Origin: Aplysia californica
Taxonomy: Eukaryota; Mollusca; Gastropoda; Aplysiida; Aplysiidae
Direction: 5' to 3'
DNA: 64,000 bases
NCBI RefSeq assembly: GCF_000002075.1
Contig: NW_004797401.1
Span: 91,639 to 155,638, forward strand
Position 1 is the first letter of the stretch. Every line of letters starts with the position of its first letter. Positions 10,786 to 21,929 of this stretch are shown here, one piece after another. The position numbers and the translations under genes are program-made. A model generated the notes under the pieces. The model made no database searches. It worked only from the letters and a program-made list of their open reading frames with translations, and was not told where the DNA came from.

Positions 10786-12507
10786 TTTTTTCCTACGACT
10801 TCATAGAGATCTTTTGAGAAGATGGGGCGACAGTTTGATCGGTTGCTTATTCTTAAATAGGGGGAGAGATATTATGGCTTTGTTTAATCTCTCTTGAATG
10901 AACAATTTATCTTGTCTGTACACAAGTAGAAAGAAATGTCTCAGCAACGAAGGGATCAAAGAGGACACCAAAGAATCCAGACCTCGAGATGAAGCTTTCA
11001 ACTGCCTCATACATCATTCTCCAATCTATGTTGCTCCTTCTATCCACTGCCCTAAATACATCATTCTCCAATCTATGTTGCTCCTTCTTCTATCCACTGC
11101 CTTATTGGCCTACACATCATTCTCCAATCTTAAATAGCTCCTTCTAGCCACGTTCAGTAAACTTGTCTCTGTGTCCTGTAAAATCTACATTCACCAAGAC
11201 ATCGCCAGCAAAACTCAACGTAGGCCAAAGACCTACTAGCGTCATAACTCCTACAATACATGCAATTTCTGTAACGGGAGAAAAAGGAGTCTTAAAAAAT
11301 TATACATTTTGCTCAAAACAATAAATATGAATGCATATTTTTGAGACAACAGGAAAATTGATAAAGAAGAAAATTCTTTACCGAATTTTTTAAAGTAAGC
11401 ATCGTTGCTTGGAGTGTTTTGAGACATTTTTTTCGTACTAATGAACATTTACAAACTATCAATTCTTTGAACAAATTATTAAAGATTCTCAATTCATTTA
11501 AGCTCTCAGTTTATTAGTTCAAGCATTTCTTGGCAAGAATGAGGTTTACCATTAAAAAGTGATATGGAAGAATTTTGTAAGAAAGCAGCATTCTTGTCAG
11601 CATGTAAATGTCTTTAAAAATACCCTACACTGCTACGCCTCCCAGTCCTACATATATAAAACAAAATTCTCAGGTAAAGAGAAAGGTAAAAACTTTGGAA
11701 TGAAATTATCAATGCATTAGTAACTACACAAGCCATCATATCACTCTTCACACATAAAAGACTCAGCAGTAAAGAGCTATAACCAAAACTTCAATGACCT
11801 TCTTTCACATTTCATACAAAAGAACCTACTTTTTGGCATTTAATGATAAAGTACCTTTGTAGACAAAGATCAGGAAATGATTACTCAGAGGTTGGCACAG
11901 CAATTTCTGATTAGAAAAATAAGAAGGAGAGCAAAAGAAAATAATTTGGAAGTTATTTTTTTAAACATAAATCCTTTGATTTGATAAATCAGAACAAAAA
12001 AGGGAAGAGGTAAACGCCAGTCCTCCATCCTTTTTCCACGCCACAATCGTTCACAATCTAGTGTTCTCTCTTTCAAAACCAGGTTAGAACAAATTCAAAA
12101 CCAGAGAATGGAATCATTTAACAGCATTACAACTTTCTTCTCTACACGACTGTTTTATGAACATTCTACTCTTCGATGTGAATATACAAAGAATTCAGTG
12201 CAGAAATTTCAAAGTACCTGAATCAGTTGTAACAACCTAAACATAAACAACTAATCGTCTATTCTCACCAAGAATTTTTTTTAAATACACAAATGGTTTG
12301 ATACCTAAACGGTAACAAGGCTACAGTTAAAGCGATGAAAATTGGCAGCATCAAAATACAGATCTATATTCTGAACTCAATATATAACACGTTTAAAGCT
12401 CTGAGGAAAAAGTGAACACCACTCTTTACCTCTTTAGCCTGATCACTTGTGGAATGTAACGGAAAACTGAACAGGTGGATAAAGAACAAACATTGCTGTA
12501 TTTAACT
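10786..12507. other. AT-rich DNA, no gene seen
   Basis: A short direct repeat (acatcattctccaatct, three times between 11,008 and 11,130) is the only structure noted. Confidence 0.6.
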
Positions 12508-12730
12508 TACAACATACATTTATATAATAAACCTAATGTGAAAATTTAACCGACAACTCAGTTATATATTAAACCTAATGTGAAAATTTCACTTACAACT
12601 TACATTTACATAATAAACCAAATGTGAAAACTTCACTTACAACTTACATTTATATAATAAACCTAATGTGAAAATTTCACTTACAACTTACATCTATATA
12701 ATAAACCTCATGTGAAAATTTACCTGACAA
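12508..12730 (+). repeat. 44-bp tandem repeat, about 5 units
   Basis: Units read cttacaacttacatttatat then aataaacctaatgtgaaaat. Units 3 to 5 are the best conserved; unit 2 is diverged. Confidence 0.92.
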
Positions 12731-13029
12731 TGAACGTAATGTGGAAAGTATCCTGTGCTACATCTTCAGCAGAGCAACACTGTTTCACTGCACATTTTCT
12801 GCATATTTTTTAAAGAGTGATCAATTTCGCAAATGTTTTTCGGTAAACGTAAACTTGAGGCCTCCACTCAAAACTAACTTGGCCTACAACGCACACAAGG
12901 GTTCTCCACTCTTAGTGGGGTCACAGGTGGGGTGGGGGGCAGTTGATTTATTTTAAGAAAGAAAACTTCATACTGACTTTTACCCGGTTTTCCTTCTTAG
13001 AGTACACATTTGAGAACAGGTCCCACGAC

Positions 13030-13605
13030 CATATTTCACGACACATATCTCAGACCAAAAGTGCTTATTTTGCGTGACATATCACTTCCAGCAACATTTA
13101 TTAAGTGTGTGCCTGGAGAAAGGTCCCAGTTGCCAGTTGTCGGAAATTTTGGATACTGAATTAAAGGCATATTCTTGTAGCAAATTCAATGCTGAATACA
13201 CGGATTTTTTAAATTTTCAAATATCATGAGTACTTTTAAAGATATGCTACATTTTGTAACACAGGGTGTAAAAACAAAATTTGGAAAAAAATCCAATTTC
13301 CAGTACGTTTTTAACCTTTGACGATGTACAACATACTGCAAAAACTACTATTTTTAAAAATATTTAGATTTAAAATATTATAAAATCCTGTCAATATGTT
13401 ATTAAGAAATGGTAAAACACGTGTTTTCTGACGGAACTAAATTTTTGATCGGGTATAACATTTTCGGCCTTTTCACTCCATTGCTCAAAAATAGCGCCGA
13501 CAACTGGGACCTATCTCCAGGCAAACACATATATTTCACGACCAAAAAATATTTTATTCACCTAATGAATGTGACATACCATTTCCAACATTTTCTGAAG
13601 CACGC
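13030..13605. repeat. Inverted and direct repeat pair
   Basis: The arm at about 13,106-13,142 (tgcctggagaaaggtcccag) is the inverted partner of about 13,496-13,528 (ctgggacctatctccaggca). Outside the arms, atatttcacgac with gtgacatatcacttccagca on the left resembles atatttcacgacc with gtgacataccatttccaaca on the right in direct orientation. It is probably a decayed mobile element; family unknown. Confidence 0.6.
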
Positions 13606-14014
13606 ATATCCTTTTCTGCCTTTCAAAGCTAAATGAAGAAATACATGCAAACATATTATGTCATGGTTGGCAAATTGTATCACAACACAGGGTCAAGAAA
13701 GACCACAGAACAGTTCATAGAAAATAATTCTGATTGTCTAGGTTTCAGATAGACGCTCTGACAAAGTTATCATCTGAGTTCATTTATTTTGGAAAGCGAG
13801 ATATATGGTCAGTCTCACTCCACAAGTGTCAATGTCATTTTTTGAAGCCCTGAGTAAATTACAAGAAATACAATTTTGTCCAGATCACAATCACTACTTG
13901 GACACATGTAATTTTTCAATTTAAAAAAAGGAAGGGAATTGTGAACAATACAAAACTATGATGAAATATATGCACCTTCATATTTTTATCTGAATAATAG
14001 TTATGTCTATAACG

Positions 14015-14039
14015 CCCCCCCCCCCCCCCCCCCCCCCCC
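14015..14039. repeat. C25 homopolymer
   Basis: Twenty-five C in a row followed by more C-rich sequence. Confidence 0.97.
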
Positions 14040-14107
14040 ACCCCCCACCCAACCCCCTCGACACTGATTTAGGCAATTGTGGAACTACACTGGCAATATC
14101 CTTTAGT

Positions 14108-14275
14108 AGAGGTTTTACGGCGCTCGCAACTGCATAAGGTCATATGAGCGCCAGAAGATTAGAGGTGTTACAAGAGAGTAACAAACATAAAAAAAGGAGG
14201 GGAGATAAGGACGATAGATGTTTGATAGGAAAGAAGGAGCAAACCACACCAGAGCACCCGCCAACCACCCACCAA
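14108..14275 (-). repeat. SINE-C copy
   Basis: Well conserved: ttttacggcgctcgcaactg, then ccagaagattagaggtgtta, gataggaaagaaggagcaaa and gcacccgccaaccaccca. Confidence 0.88.
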
Positions 14276-14451
14276 TATCCTTTGTGACAACGCCATCTTA
14301 TATAAGTACAAGTCCACTCCAATGGGGAGAAACAATTTTAAATAATCTGATACATTTTATGACTAGTAAAATGTTATATAATGTTTTTTCTTTATTAATA
14401 AATACGATAAACAGAGCAGAAGAAACCACAAAAGAACAACTGACAGTAAAG

Positions 14452-14884
14452 GAAGAATTATTTTTGTAACTGTCAATATACCCAAACTTTAACCTTTGGG
14501 AAAAGAAAGAATTATTTTTGTAACTGTCAATATACCCAAACTTTAACCTTTGGGAAAAGAAAGAATTATTTTTGTAACTGTCAATATACCCAAACTTTAA
14601 CCTTTGGGAAAAGAAAGAATTATTTTTGTAACTGTCAATATACCCAAACTTTAACCTTTGGGAAAAGAAAGAATTATTTTTGTAACTGTCAATATACCCA
14701 AACTTTAACCTTTGGGAAAAGAAAGAATTATTTTTGTAACTGTCAATATACCCAAACTTTAACCTTTGGGAAAAGGAAGAATTATTTTTGTAACTGTCAA
14801 TATACCCAAACTTTAACCTTTGGGAAAAGAAAGAATTATTTTTGTAACTGTCAATATACCCAAACTTTAACCTTTGGGAAAAAA
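14452..14884 (+). repeat. 54-bp minisatellite, 8 units
   Basis: Unit: gaattatttttgtaactgtc, aatatacccaaactttaacc, then tttgggaaaagaaa. The phase point taactg recurs at 14467, 14521, 14575, 14629, 14683, 14737, 14791 and 14845. Units are nearly identical; one has aaaggaag where the others have aaagaaag. Such uniformity points to recent expansion or homogenisation. Confidence 0.97.
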
Positions 14885-17800
14885 TCTGAAAATCAAGCGG
14901 GACCAGAGTTTAATTTTAAAAGGAAGACCTGAGAAGCAAAGTGGAGTAATGGAGAAGAAAATTTGAGCTGAACATTTGAAAGGGTTGAGTGCATTGTACA
15001 AGTGGAAGCCATTTCAAATAGTAAAAGACAGTCTTTGGAAACAAAAGATACACCAAGCAGTAAAAACTACAAATAAAACTATCATGCTGAGGAACAACTT
15101 GTAAAAATCACCATAGACTGAAAACTCAGGAAGCTAGTACATTTTTTACTTTTAATCCCCTTCCCACATATCCACAGTGTCGGCAGCCAAGTAATCAACT
15201 CCAAAAAAGTCAATTTCATAGAACAGACAGAAAAAAAAACACCTGTCAAATCCTCTTTCCTTGTTTCTAATATAAACCACTTTAATGAGTCAGAGAAGTC
15301 CTAGGAAAATTTCTACTGCTTCCAAAGTAAACCTCAACACAGGATGTAAAGGGTTACATTCCAAGAACAGAGATGGAGGAGCATTTGTGAGGCAGCGTGG
15401 AGACATCAGGCGCTCGTCAAAACAATGAAGTAAAAGAAAACAGCATTTTTCTGGGTGTGGGGTAATTTTGTTTCAGATTTTCTATTTTTGGCGCAACCCT
15501 TTTTATGTCCTTTTCAAATGCATTTCCGAGTAGATGTTACCGAAAAGCGTTCATTAAGGGCACGAACAGGGTAAATTTCCACTTTCCAAGAACTCTGAAG
15601 CCTTGGAAGTCACCACACTTTGGCAGTCATTTTCTCGCTAGTTTTACCTCTCATACCAGGCAACCCCCACTACCTTCAATTGCAAATATCTGACTTCAAT
15701 TCAAGATAGAGGGGTACTTTTTTAAACCAATTCAAGACAAATGAACAAGCTTTAAGATGATATTAATAACTCTATATGCCCAAAAATTGACAAACAAATT
15801 TTTCTTCCATTAGAGACCTGGCCAGTTTGCTCTCAACATTATCGATATCCTAGAACTCTCCAAGGTTTAGGGCTTAGGGCTGGGTCCATAAACAGTATAC
15901 CTTTAGACATATGCCAGCGGGTGGTTGGAGGGCGCCACAGGAAAATCCTACTTCTTTACTTTCCCACTGTTGTTTCTGTTTATCTGCGTTACTCTTTCCA
16001 TATCTTCAGAGGAAGTGGCAGAACCAGCATGATGCAGGGGATGGAAAGACAGGCTATTAACCAAATGAACACCTGAACAATTAGCAGGTGGACTCTGAGT
16101 TGTGGATATTGGAGTGCGGAGTGAAGCACGTATGGCAATGCCTGGAGTGCAAAGATGTTGTTCCCAGGATCAAGTAATCAAGTACTTTTTCCCAACACTA
16201 AAATAAAATGTCTCTCATCGTCAGGAATTAAGTCACAAATTCATTTTCTGTACACCGCTTCTTAAATCATGTGATTTTCACAAAACATCTTACTGTGTGC
16301 CCACTCATATAACAATACCCCCATAAAATTTGGAGGTTTTAAAGCACAGCAACAGTGACACACTCATAACACAACATAAATACATAAGGAAGAGTAGATT
16401 CTACCTGACGAGAAGAAGAAAATGAAGCAAAGAAATAACAAGTAAAGAGAAAAGCTGAAAAATCTTTCAATGCTGTCGGTAACCGTACAATACTTTTCAA
16501 TCAACATTTCATCATACAAACATGATCGTCTGCAATTTTATGTAACAACAAAAAACTAAAAGCTGAAGCAACTGTACTGTTATAATTTCATTCTCCAGAA
16601 TCCAACTTAACTGCGTAAGATTTATCATCCTTACAACTATCCCTCCCTTTGAAAGATTAAAAAATACTGAATCTTTAAAAAGTCAAAAACATTTCAACTT
16701 GTCAGTATTTTGTCTAATGAAGGTGTTCTGGAGTAATTTTCTATAGCGTTGTGCTTGGGGGTATTTAACACCATGCACACTGTAACCGTTTTCTTTTTCA
16801 AGTATTTGATTTCCCAAAATGATGGTTAAAAGGCAAACATTTAAAGTTGTCAACAATTAACTTTCTGCCAATTGCACCAATTAAAAGGTGCATCATTCAT
16901 TTTGTGTTTTAACCCTAAACGCTGATTCTCTTTTGCTCTCATTCATGTTTGAAAAACTAAAGAATATACATATAATATTAAACTTGTGTATCCCTTTTTT
17001 ACAAGGTATAAATTTTAAAAAATAATATAATAAATAAGTGGGGTTTTTTCTGATCAATATGTTTTTAAAAAGTTAACCTCAAAGTTAAATATGAGTCTGT
17101 TTTCTGTTTGTACTCCAAGAAAACACTCAATTTCAGACATAAGCAACATAAAGATGGCCACATGAGCTTAACTATTTATGAGGAGACGCTGCACTATCTC
17201 ACACCTTCATTTACTGATATTAACACCTACGGAATTGGCCTCACATTTGACTTTCAGTACCCCAGGACCGGAGCTGTCTCCCGCTTTCTCACGATGTGAG
17301 ATATGTGTAACTCTAATATGAATAGCTCAGCCCCTAGTAAAGTTATAGATAGGAAGCTTCACCAAATTGTTAAAAAATAAAAGACTATGTTTCCGTACTG
17401 TAAAACACATTTTCATTGAAAAAAAATATTTTGGTTCGAGTCATTTAGGTGTAATCGTTTATGTAATAGTAAGCTTTTGTCCAGAATTAGTTCCTATTGG
17501 GAATAAAAGACTAGAGCTAGATCTACTTATAGCATAAATTGCTCCTCAATCAATAATAATTTGTTCTAGATCTGTCTTTCATCCTTTTTTTCTTGACTTG
17601 AAGAGTCTCAATCCAAATTATCATGGTCACTGTCTGAGTCAACACTGTCTGTGTCTATACAAATTTTGTTGAGCACCTCAGGTTCGGAGAAACACCATTT
17701 CTAAACTCATTTTATCGCTATCCACATTTAATTGCCAGAAATCGGAAGCAAAATATCTGACCAGAACTAATCAATCGGTTTACAAAAACATAACATCGAC

Positions 17801-20640
17801 ATGCCTTTGTTTCGATGTAGGTCACTTTGCTCGCAAGCATACTCGTTTACGGTCCTGGGGAAGCAGTGTATTCTCATCCGTGATTCCTAAGGGGTATAAG
17901 AACTTAACATAAAAATGCCTTTCATTTTCAAAAAGGACCTGAGGTAAGACTTCTAATTTTATATCCATCTTGATAAAATAAAGAAAAAAAGCCTTTGAAA
18001 TAGTTGAAAACGTAAGCTAGGCTCACTTTGTCCCATAAAAGATTCAAACCAGGCTCATCTGCACTTACTTAATTTAGTCAAGTGTCTAACTCTAACTAAC
18101 CAAGAGGGCTAACAGTCTGTCCAAGCGCAGGGAAGAAATAATCCAGTCTCACTTGCTTTCACAACCAGATGAGTACCAGTAACTTAAACAACCTTACAAT
18201 GAACTGTTTAACAAAAGTCATCATTTCCAAAAAAATTTTTTCCTTTTCAAAGAATTATGGACACCTATATTATGCATCCAAACCCGATCAAAACACTAAT
18301 AGAAAATTTATTTAATGTTCTTATAGTAGAGATGCTCTCAGGCTTATGCACATCTAGATTTGTGAACATCTTTAGCATCTTTACCATTTTGCCATCACAA
18401 GGCTCATATAGTAAAAACCCTTGCCATCAAAGGCAAAAGCATTTTGGGGAAAATCCAAAGAAGCTGGGTGGTAAACATCGCCGATCGGCGAGATGTCACG
18501 GAAAAGTGTTAAGCAATGAATCTTCTATGAAGCCTTCTATAGCAAAAAATCTTAGTTGAGTTTTAGTTGAGTTTGTAACAGCGCTCGCAACTGCAAAAGA
18601 AGAAATCTCAACTATAAACTTAACTCCAAAATAACAAGCGGGAACACTGATGCTGTGCCACACACATGAAGACTGTGAGGCTATTGAACTTAATTTCTTT
18701 CATGCACACATTCGTGAGTCGGTCTGGGGAAATCACGAATAATATGTCACCCCAGGCCCATTTTGAATATTTTTGCTTTTCTGAAAGCTGGGATCTTCCA
18801 GATGATTATGCACTTTAAATTTTTTTATGATCTTTTCCTGAACTTGAGATATTGCATTTTGAAGTAACAAAATATATGGAAAAGTAAGATTATTGATTTT
18901 TAATAGCTGAATGTAAATGGAAACTATACTTTAAAGTGGTTTTTACAAGAAACTGCTCTTTAATTATTTTCTAAAAATGGTTGGGGATCCTCTGGTATGT
19001 GTGACTCAAAATCGACCAGAATTGGCCACATCAACTATATTTGCTGATATCTCGGTTTGAGGTTTAGCGACATATTCCTGATTTCTCAAGACCGGCTCAC
19101 ATTTTTTGTAGTTTAGACCTACTGCTGACAAACTACCACAACAAACTATATACACAGTAGCGCTGTGCGATTGTGAGGAAATTAAACTTCACTGAGCTTT
19201 GAAGCCTGAGGTCACATTCATTCTATTCGAATACTGAGTGTCAAATTCTTTTTTCTTATATGTATGATTAGTCCATCGCTAACTTCTGCTATTCAACATG
19301 CATTAACAGCACTATTTACTGAGAGTGTGTGTGCTGGTTTTTACACAGCGCAATATGATGACATCACATCACCATTCATAACACTTCGAATTTCAAATAT
19401 GGGAAGGGGAGTTCATTGCGACAGCTTACTGTTAGATTTTTTTTTATACAGTTGCTAAGCTCCGAGAGTAAAGTGCTCTTGAGCCATTCCTGGTGTGACC
19501 AGTGAATAAAGAATACATGTAGCTGTGAATATCTCTTAGAAACATGCTTTATAACTCTTACTGGCTCCACTTAATACTGTCTCAAAATCATCAGGTGCAA
19601 AGTAATGCTGTATTTACCCCAATGATTTTAGATATAGCATTCTCTTATTTTACTACAGTTCGAGGAAAATGAGACGAAAATCCATTATCCATGAAAAATC
19701 ACACAGTATTCAAATGGGTCTATCACACTTCAAATAGTTTTGAATAGTGCAAAAATCACCAATGTTGAATAGTAAAGTCAAATGGGCACAGCTCTAGTAC
19801 AGAACACAAATTTAACAGTCAAGCGAACGAAAGGATTTCATAACAAAGGAAGCAGTGAACTAGTATCATCTCACCACTTAAGATATACATAACAATGTCG
19901 GCGGTCAGCTCTTACCAGAAACACCTGGGGCACATAAAAATGTAAGTCCACACCGACCGAGCACACAAAATACAATGTAAAATTAACCAAAACATTATTT
20001 GTCGCACATTAAATCTTATGACAAGAGGAACACGACGACCACCACATCAGAGAGCAAAACAGCAGGCCACGGACCAAAAAACAAAGTTGCAATAGAAATT
20101 AGTAGGAACACATTTACCTGTGAGGGGGATAAACCAGGATATGTAACTTTTTTAAATCAATGATTTAACATCCAAAACAAATTTGAATTCATCAAAGTTC
20201 AATGGCTTGAGATATAATATAAATAAAAAAACAGTACATGCTGTAAGGCATAACAAAGGTCTGCGGCTAATAGCATGCCAGATAAAAGCACAATCCCCCT
20301 TAAAAAATGCTGGCTATGTGGGACCAAATATTTCTTATATAATCATCACTCGTAAGTGCAGTTTCCAAATCGACAACTCCATCTAATAGCGCAGCTGCTC
20401 CTGCGTTTGGTGTCAGAAACAGATCAGCCACAGTGATTCATTTTGCTTGGAACTGATGGAAGCAAAGCAAACATTGCATGCCCTTCTTTATTACTTGAAA
20501 TTGACGCTTTGCCAGAAAGGAAAAAAGACATATAGGGACATGGCGAAAGAAGTAAGAATTGCGTAAAGAGGAAAGCCAGTGACTGCCCTTGCGTGGCAGC
20601 CGAACAGTGTGAAAGGGCTGTTCTGTGATTATGATAGTCA
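14885..20640. other. AT-rich DNA, no gene supported
   Basis: No recognised family. A reverse copy of the shared SINE tail (agcgctcgcaactgca) lies at about 18,578-18,595. A short ORF at 17,108-17,299 is less AT-rich than its surroundings but lacks clear splice signals. The rest is unique AT-rich sequence. Confidence 0.55.
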
Positions 20641-20654
20641 TTGTCTGTGATAGA

Positions 20655-20790
20655 TGCTTTCCATGCAGCCGAGAATGTTTCTGAGTGTTCTAGGGTCTGC
20701 TGGGGTAATAATAGTTGTAAAGAGCATAGAGCATGCTGTAGAGCGTGGATATGCGTTATATGAATTTAATTCTTATCATTATTATATTAT
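20655..20790 (+). repeat. SINE-G 3' part
   Basis: Contains gccgagaatgtttctgagtg, gtctgctggggtaataat and gtaaagagcatagagcatgc, then an ATT-rich tail. Confidence 0.75.
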
Positions 20791-20957
20791 AGGAAAACTT
20801 CACACTTTTGGGTGAGATCAGCTCAAAGGTGCAACTCGCTGCAGGAGATCAGATGCTACGGTCATACACATCAACCAATGAAATTCAACAGAATACTACC
20901 TCTAGATTACTCCCCTTAGACTTAGAAATTTACTTCACTCTTTCACCACCGCGAGCC

Positions 20958-21100
20958 GTGATTCACAGCTCATGTTACTCCCAACACTGGACCACAAGCC
21001 GCGTGTCACAACTCATGTTACTCCCAACACTGGACCACAAGCCGTGTGTCACAGCTCATGTTACTCCCAACACTTGACCACAAGCCGTGTGTCACAGCTC
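20958..21100 (+). repeat. 43-bp tandem repeat, about 3 units
   Basis: Units read cagctcatgttactcccaac, actggaccacaagccgcgtg, tca. The overlapping plus-strand reading frames come from this repeat and are not genes. Confidence 0.93.
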
Positions 21101-21266
21101 TCCACTTTCTGCTTCAAAACCAGTTCTACTCTTGTAATAATCAAAACTGAAATCTCAGGCTGAAGAACTATCATTTTTAGCAACATGTTGAGATAGGTCA
21201 TTATCTCCCATTCATTTTCATATACGATGATACATGTGGCTAAAATTGAAAATTGAACTCAAAAGC

Positions 21267-21272
21267 TTTAAT
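21267..21272 (-). terminator. Possible ALG12 poly(A) signal
   Basis: On the minus strand an ATTAAA variant lies about 310 bases after the ALG12 stop. No canonical AATAAA was found closer. Weak call. Confidence 0.3.
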
Positions 21273-21580
21273 TTGTCTAAGGATAGGAAGAATCTGGAAG
21301 TAGGTCCCAGATAAGGGCCAGTCCATGTGAGAAGAACCTCCTGGTAGTGAAAGAGTTAAAAGCATGTTCACAATGTAAGCGTATGCTTTTCTTATCACCC
21401 AAGGTGCGTGCTATTAGCCGGAGACCCCTTTATAACCACCATGGCCAATGTGAATATCAGTTGACTTCTTCGAAGATTGATTGAGATACAAGTAACTAGA
21501 ACACTTAGAAATGCTAACACAGCTGAGATGCGTCTTAGGAATGGGAGCACGTTCTAAAACGTCTCAAGCACGTGGATCCG

Positions 21581-21821
21581 CTACGCTCCAACCGTGTTCT
21601 TTTTCAACAAAAAACATTTGTTTGTAAATGACAACTGCAGCGGAGGGAGCAAATTTTTGTCAAACTTTATCCTTTCAAACGCCTCCACTTTGGCTTGCAC
21701 AGAATGAGTCTGGGAAAACGTTGTGACCTCATGGCTGTCTTCACTAGGTGCGCCGATGAGGAGGTGAGTAAATGATTGCATGTCCACTCCGCCCGGGGCC
21801 AGGTCTTCTGTTTTGTTGTAT
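21581..21821 (-). CDS. ALG12: ALG12 exon 9 (terminal)
   Basis: Acceptor ctgtcctcag, 241 bases, ends in TAG. Completes [12 protein letters not shown], then FTHLLIGAP and [17 protein letters not shown], lining up with the human C-terminus. The intron side of the acceptor is almost at once an ATT-type microsatellite. Confidence 0.92.
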
Positions 21822-21893
21822 CTGAGGACAGAGTAACAATAATAATAACAATAACAGTAATAATAATAGCATCAATAATAATAATAATAATTA

Positions 21894-21929
<36 letters not shown>

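Noticed and set aside
17108-17299. Plus-strand ORF of 63 codons in a locally GC-richer patch
   Set aside because: No convincing acceptor or donor and no recognisable motif; left as unassigned.
20808-21163. Repetitive ORFs with a CSQHWTTS-type repeat
   Set aside because: The 43-bp tandem repeat passes through all frames; coding repeats would keep a multiple of three.
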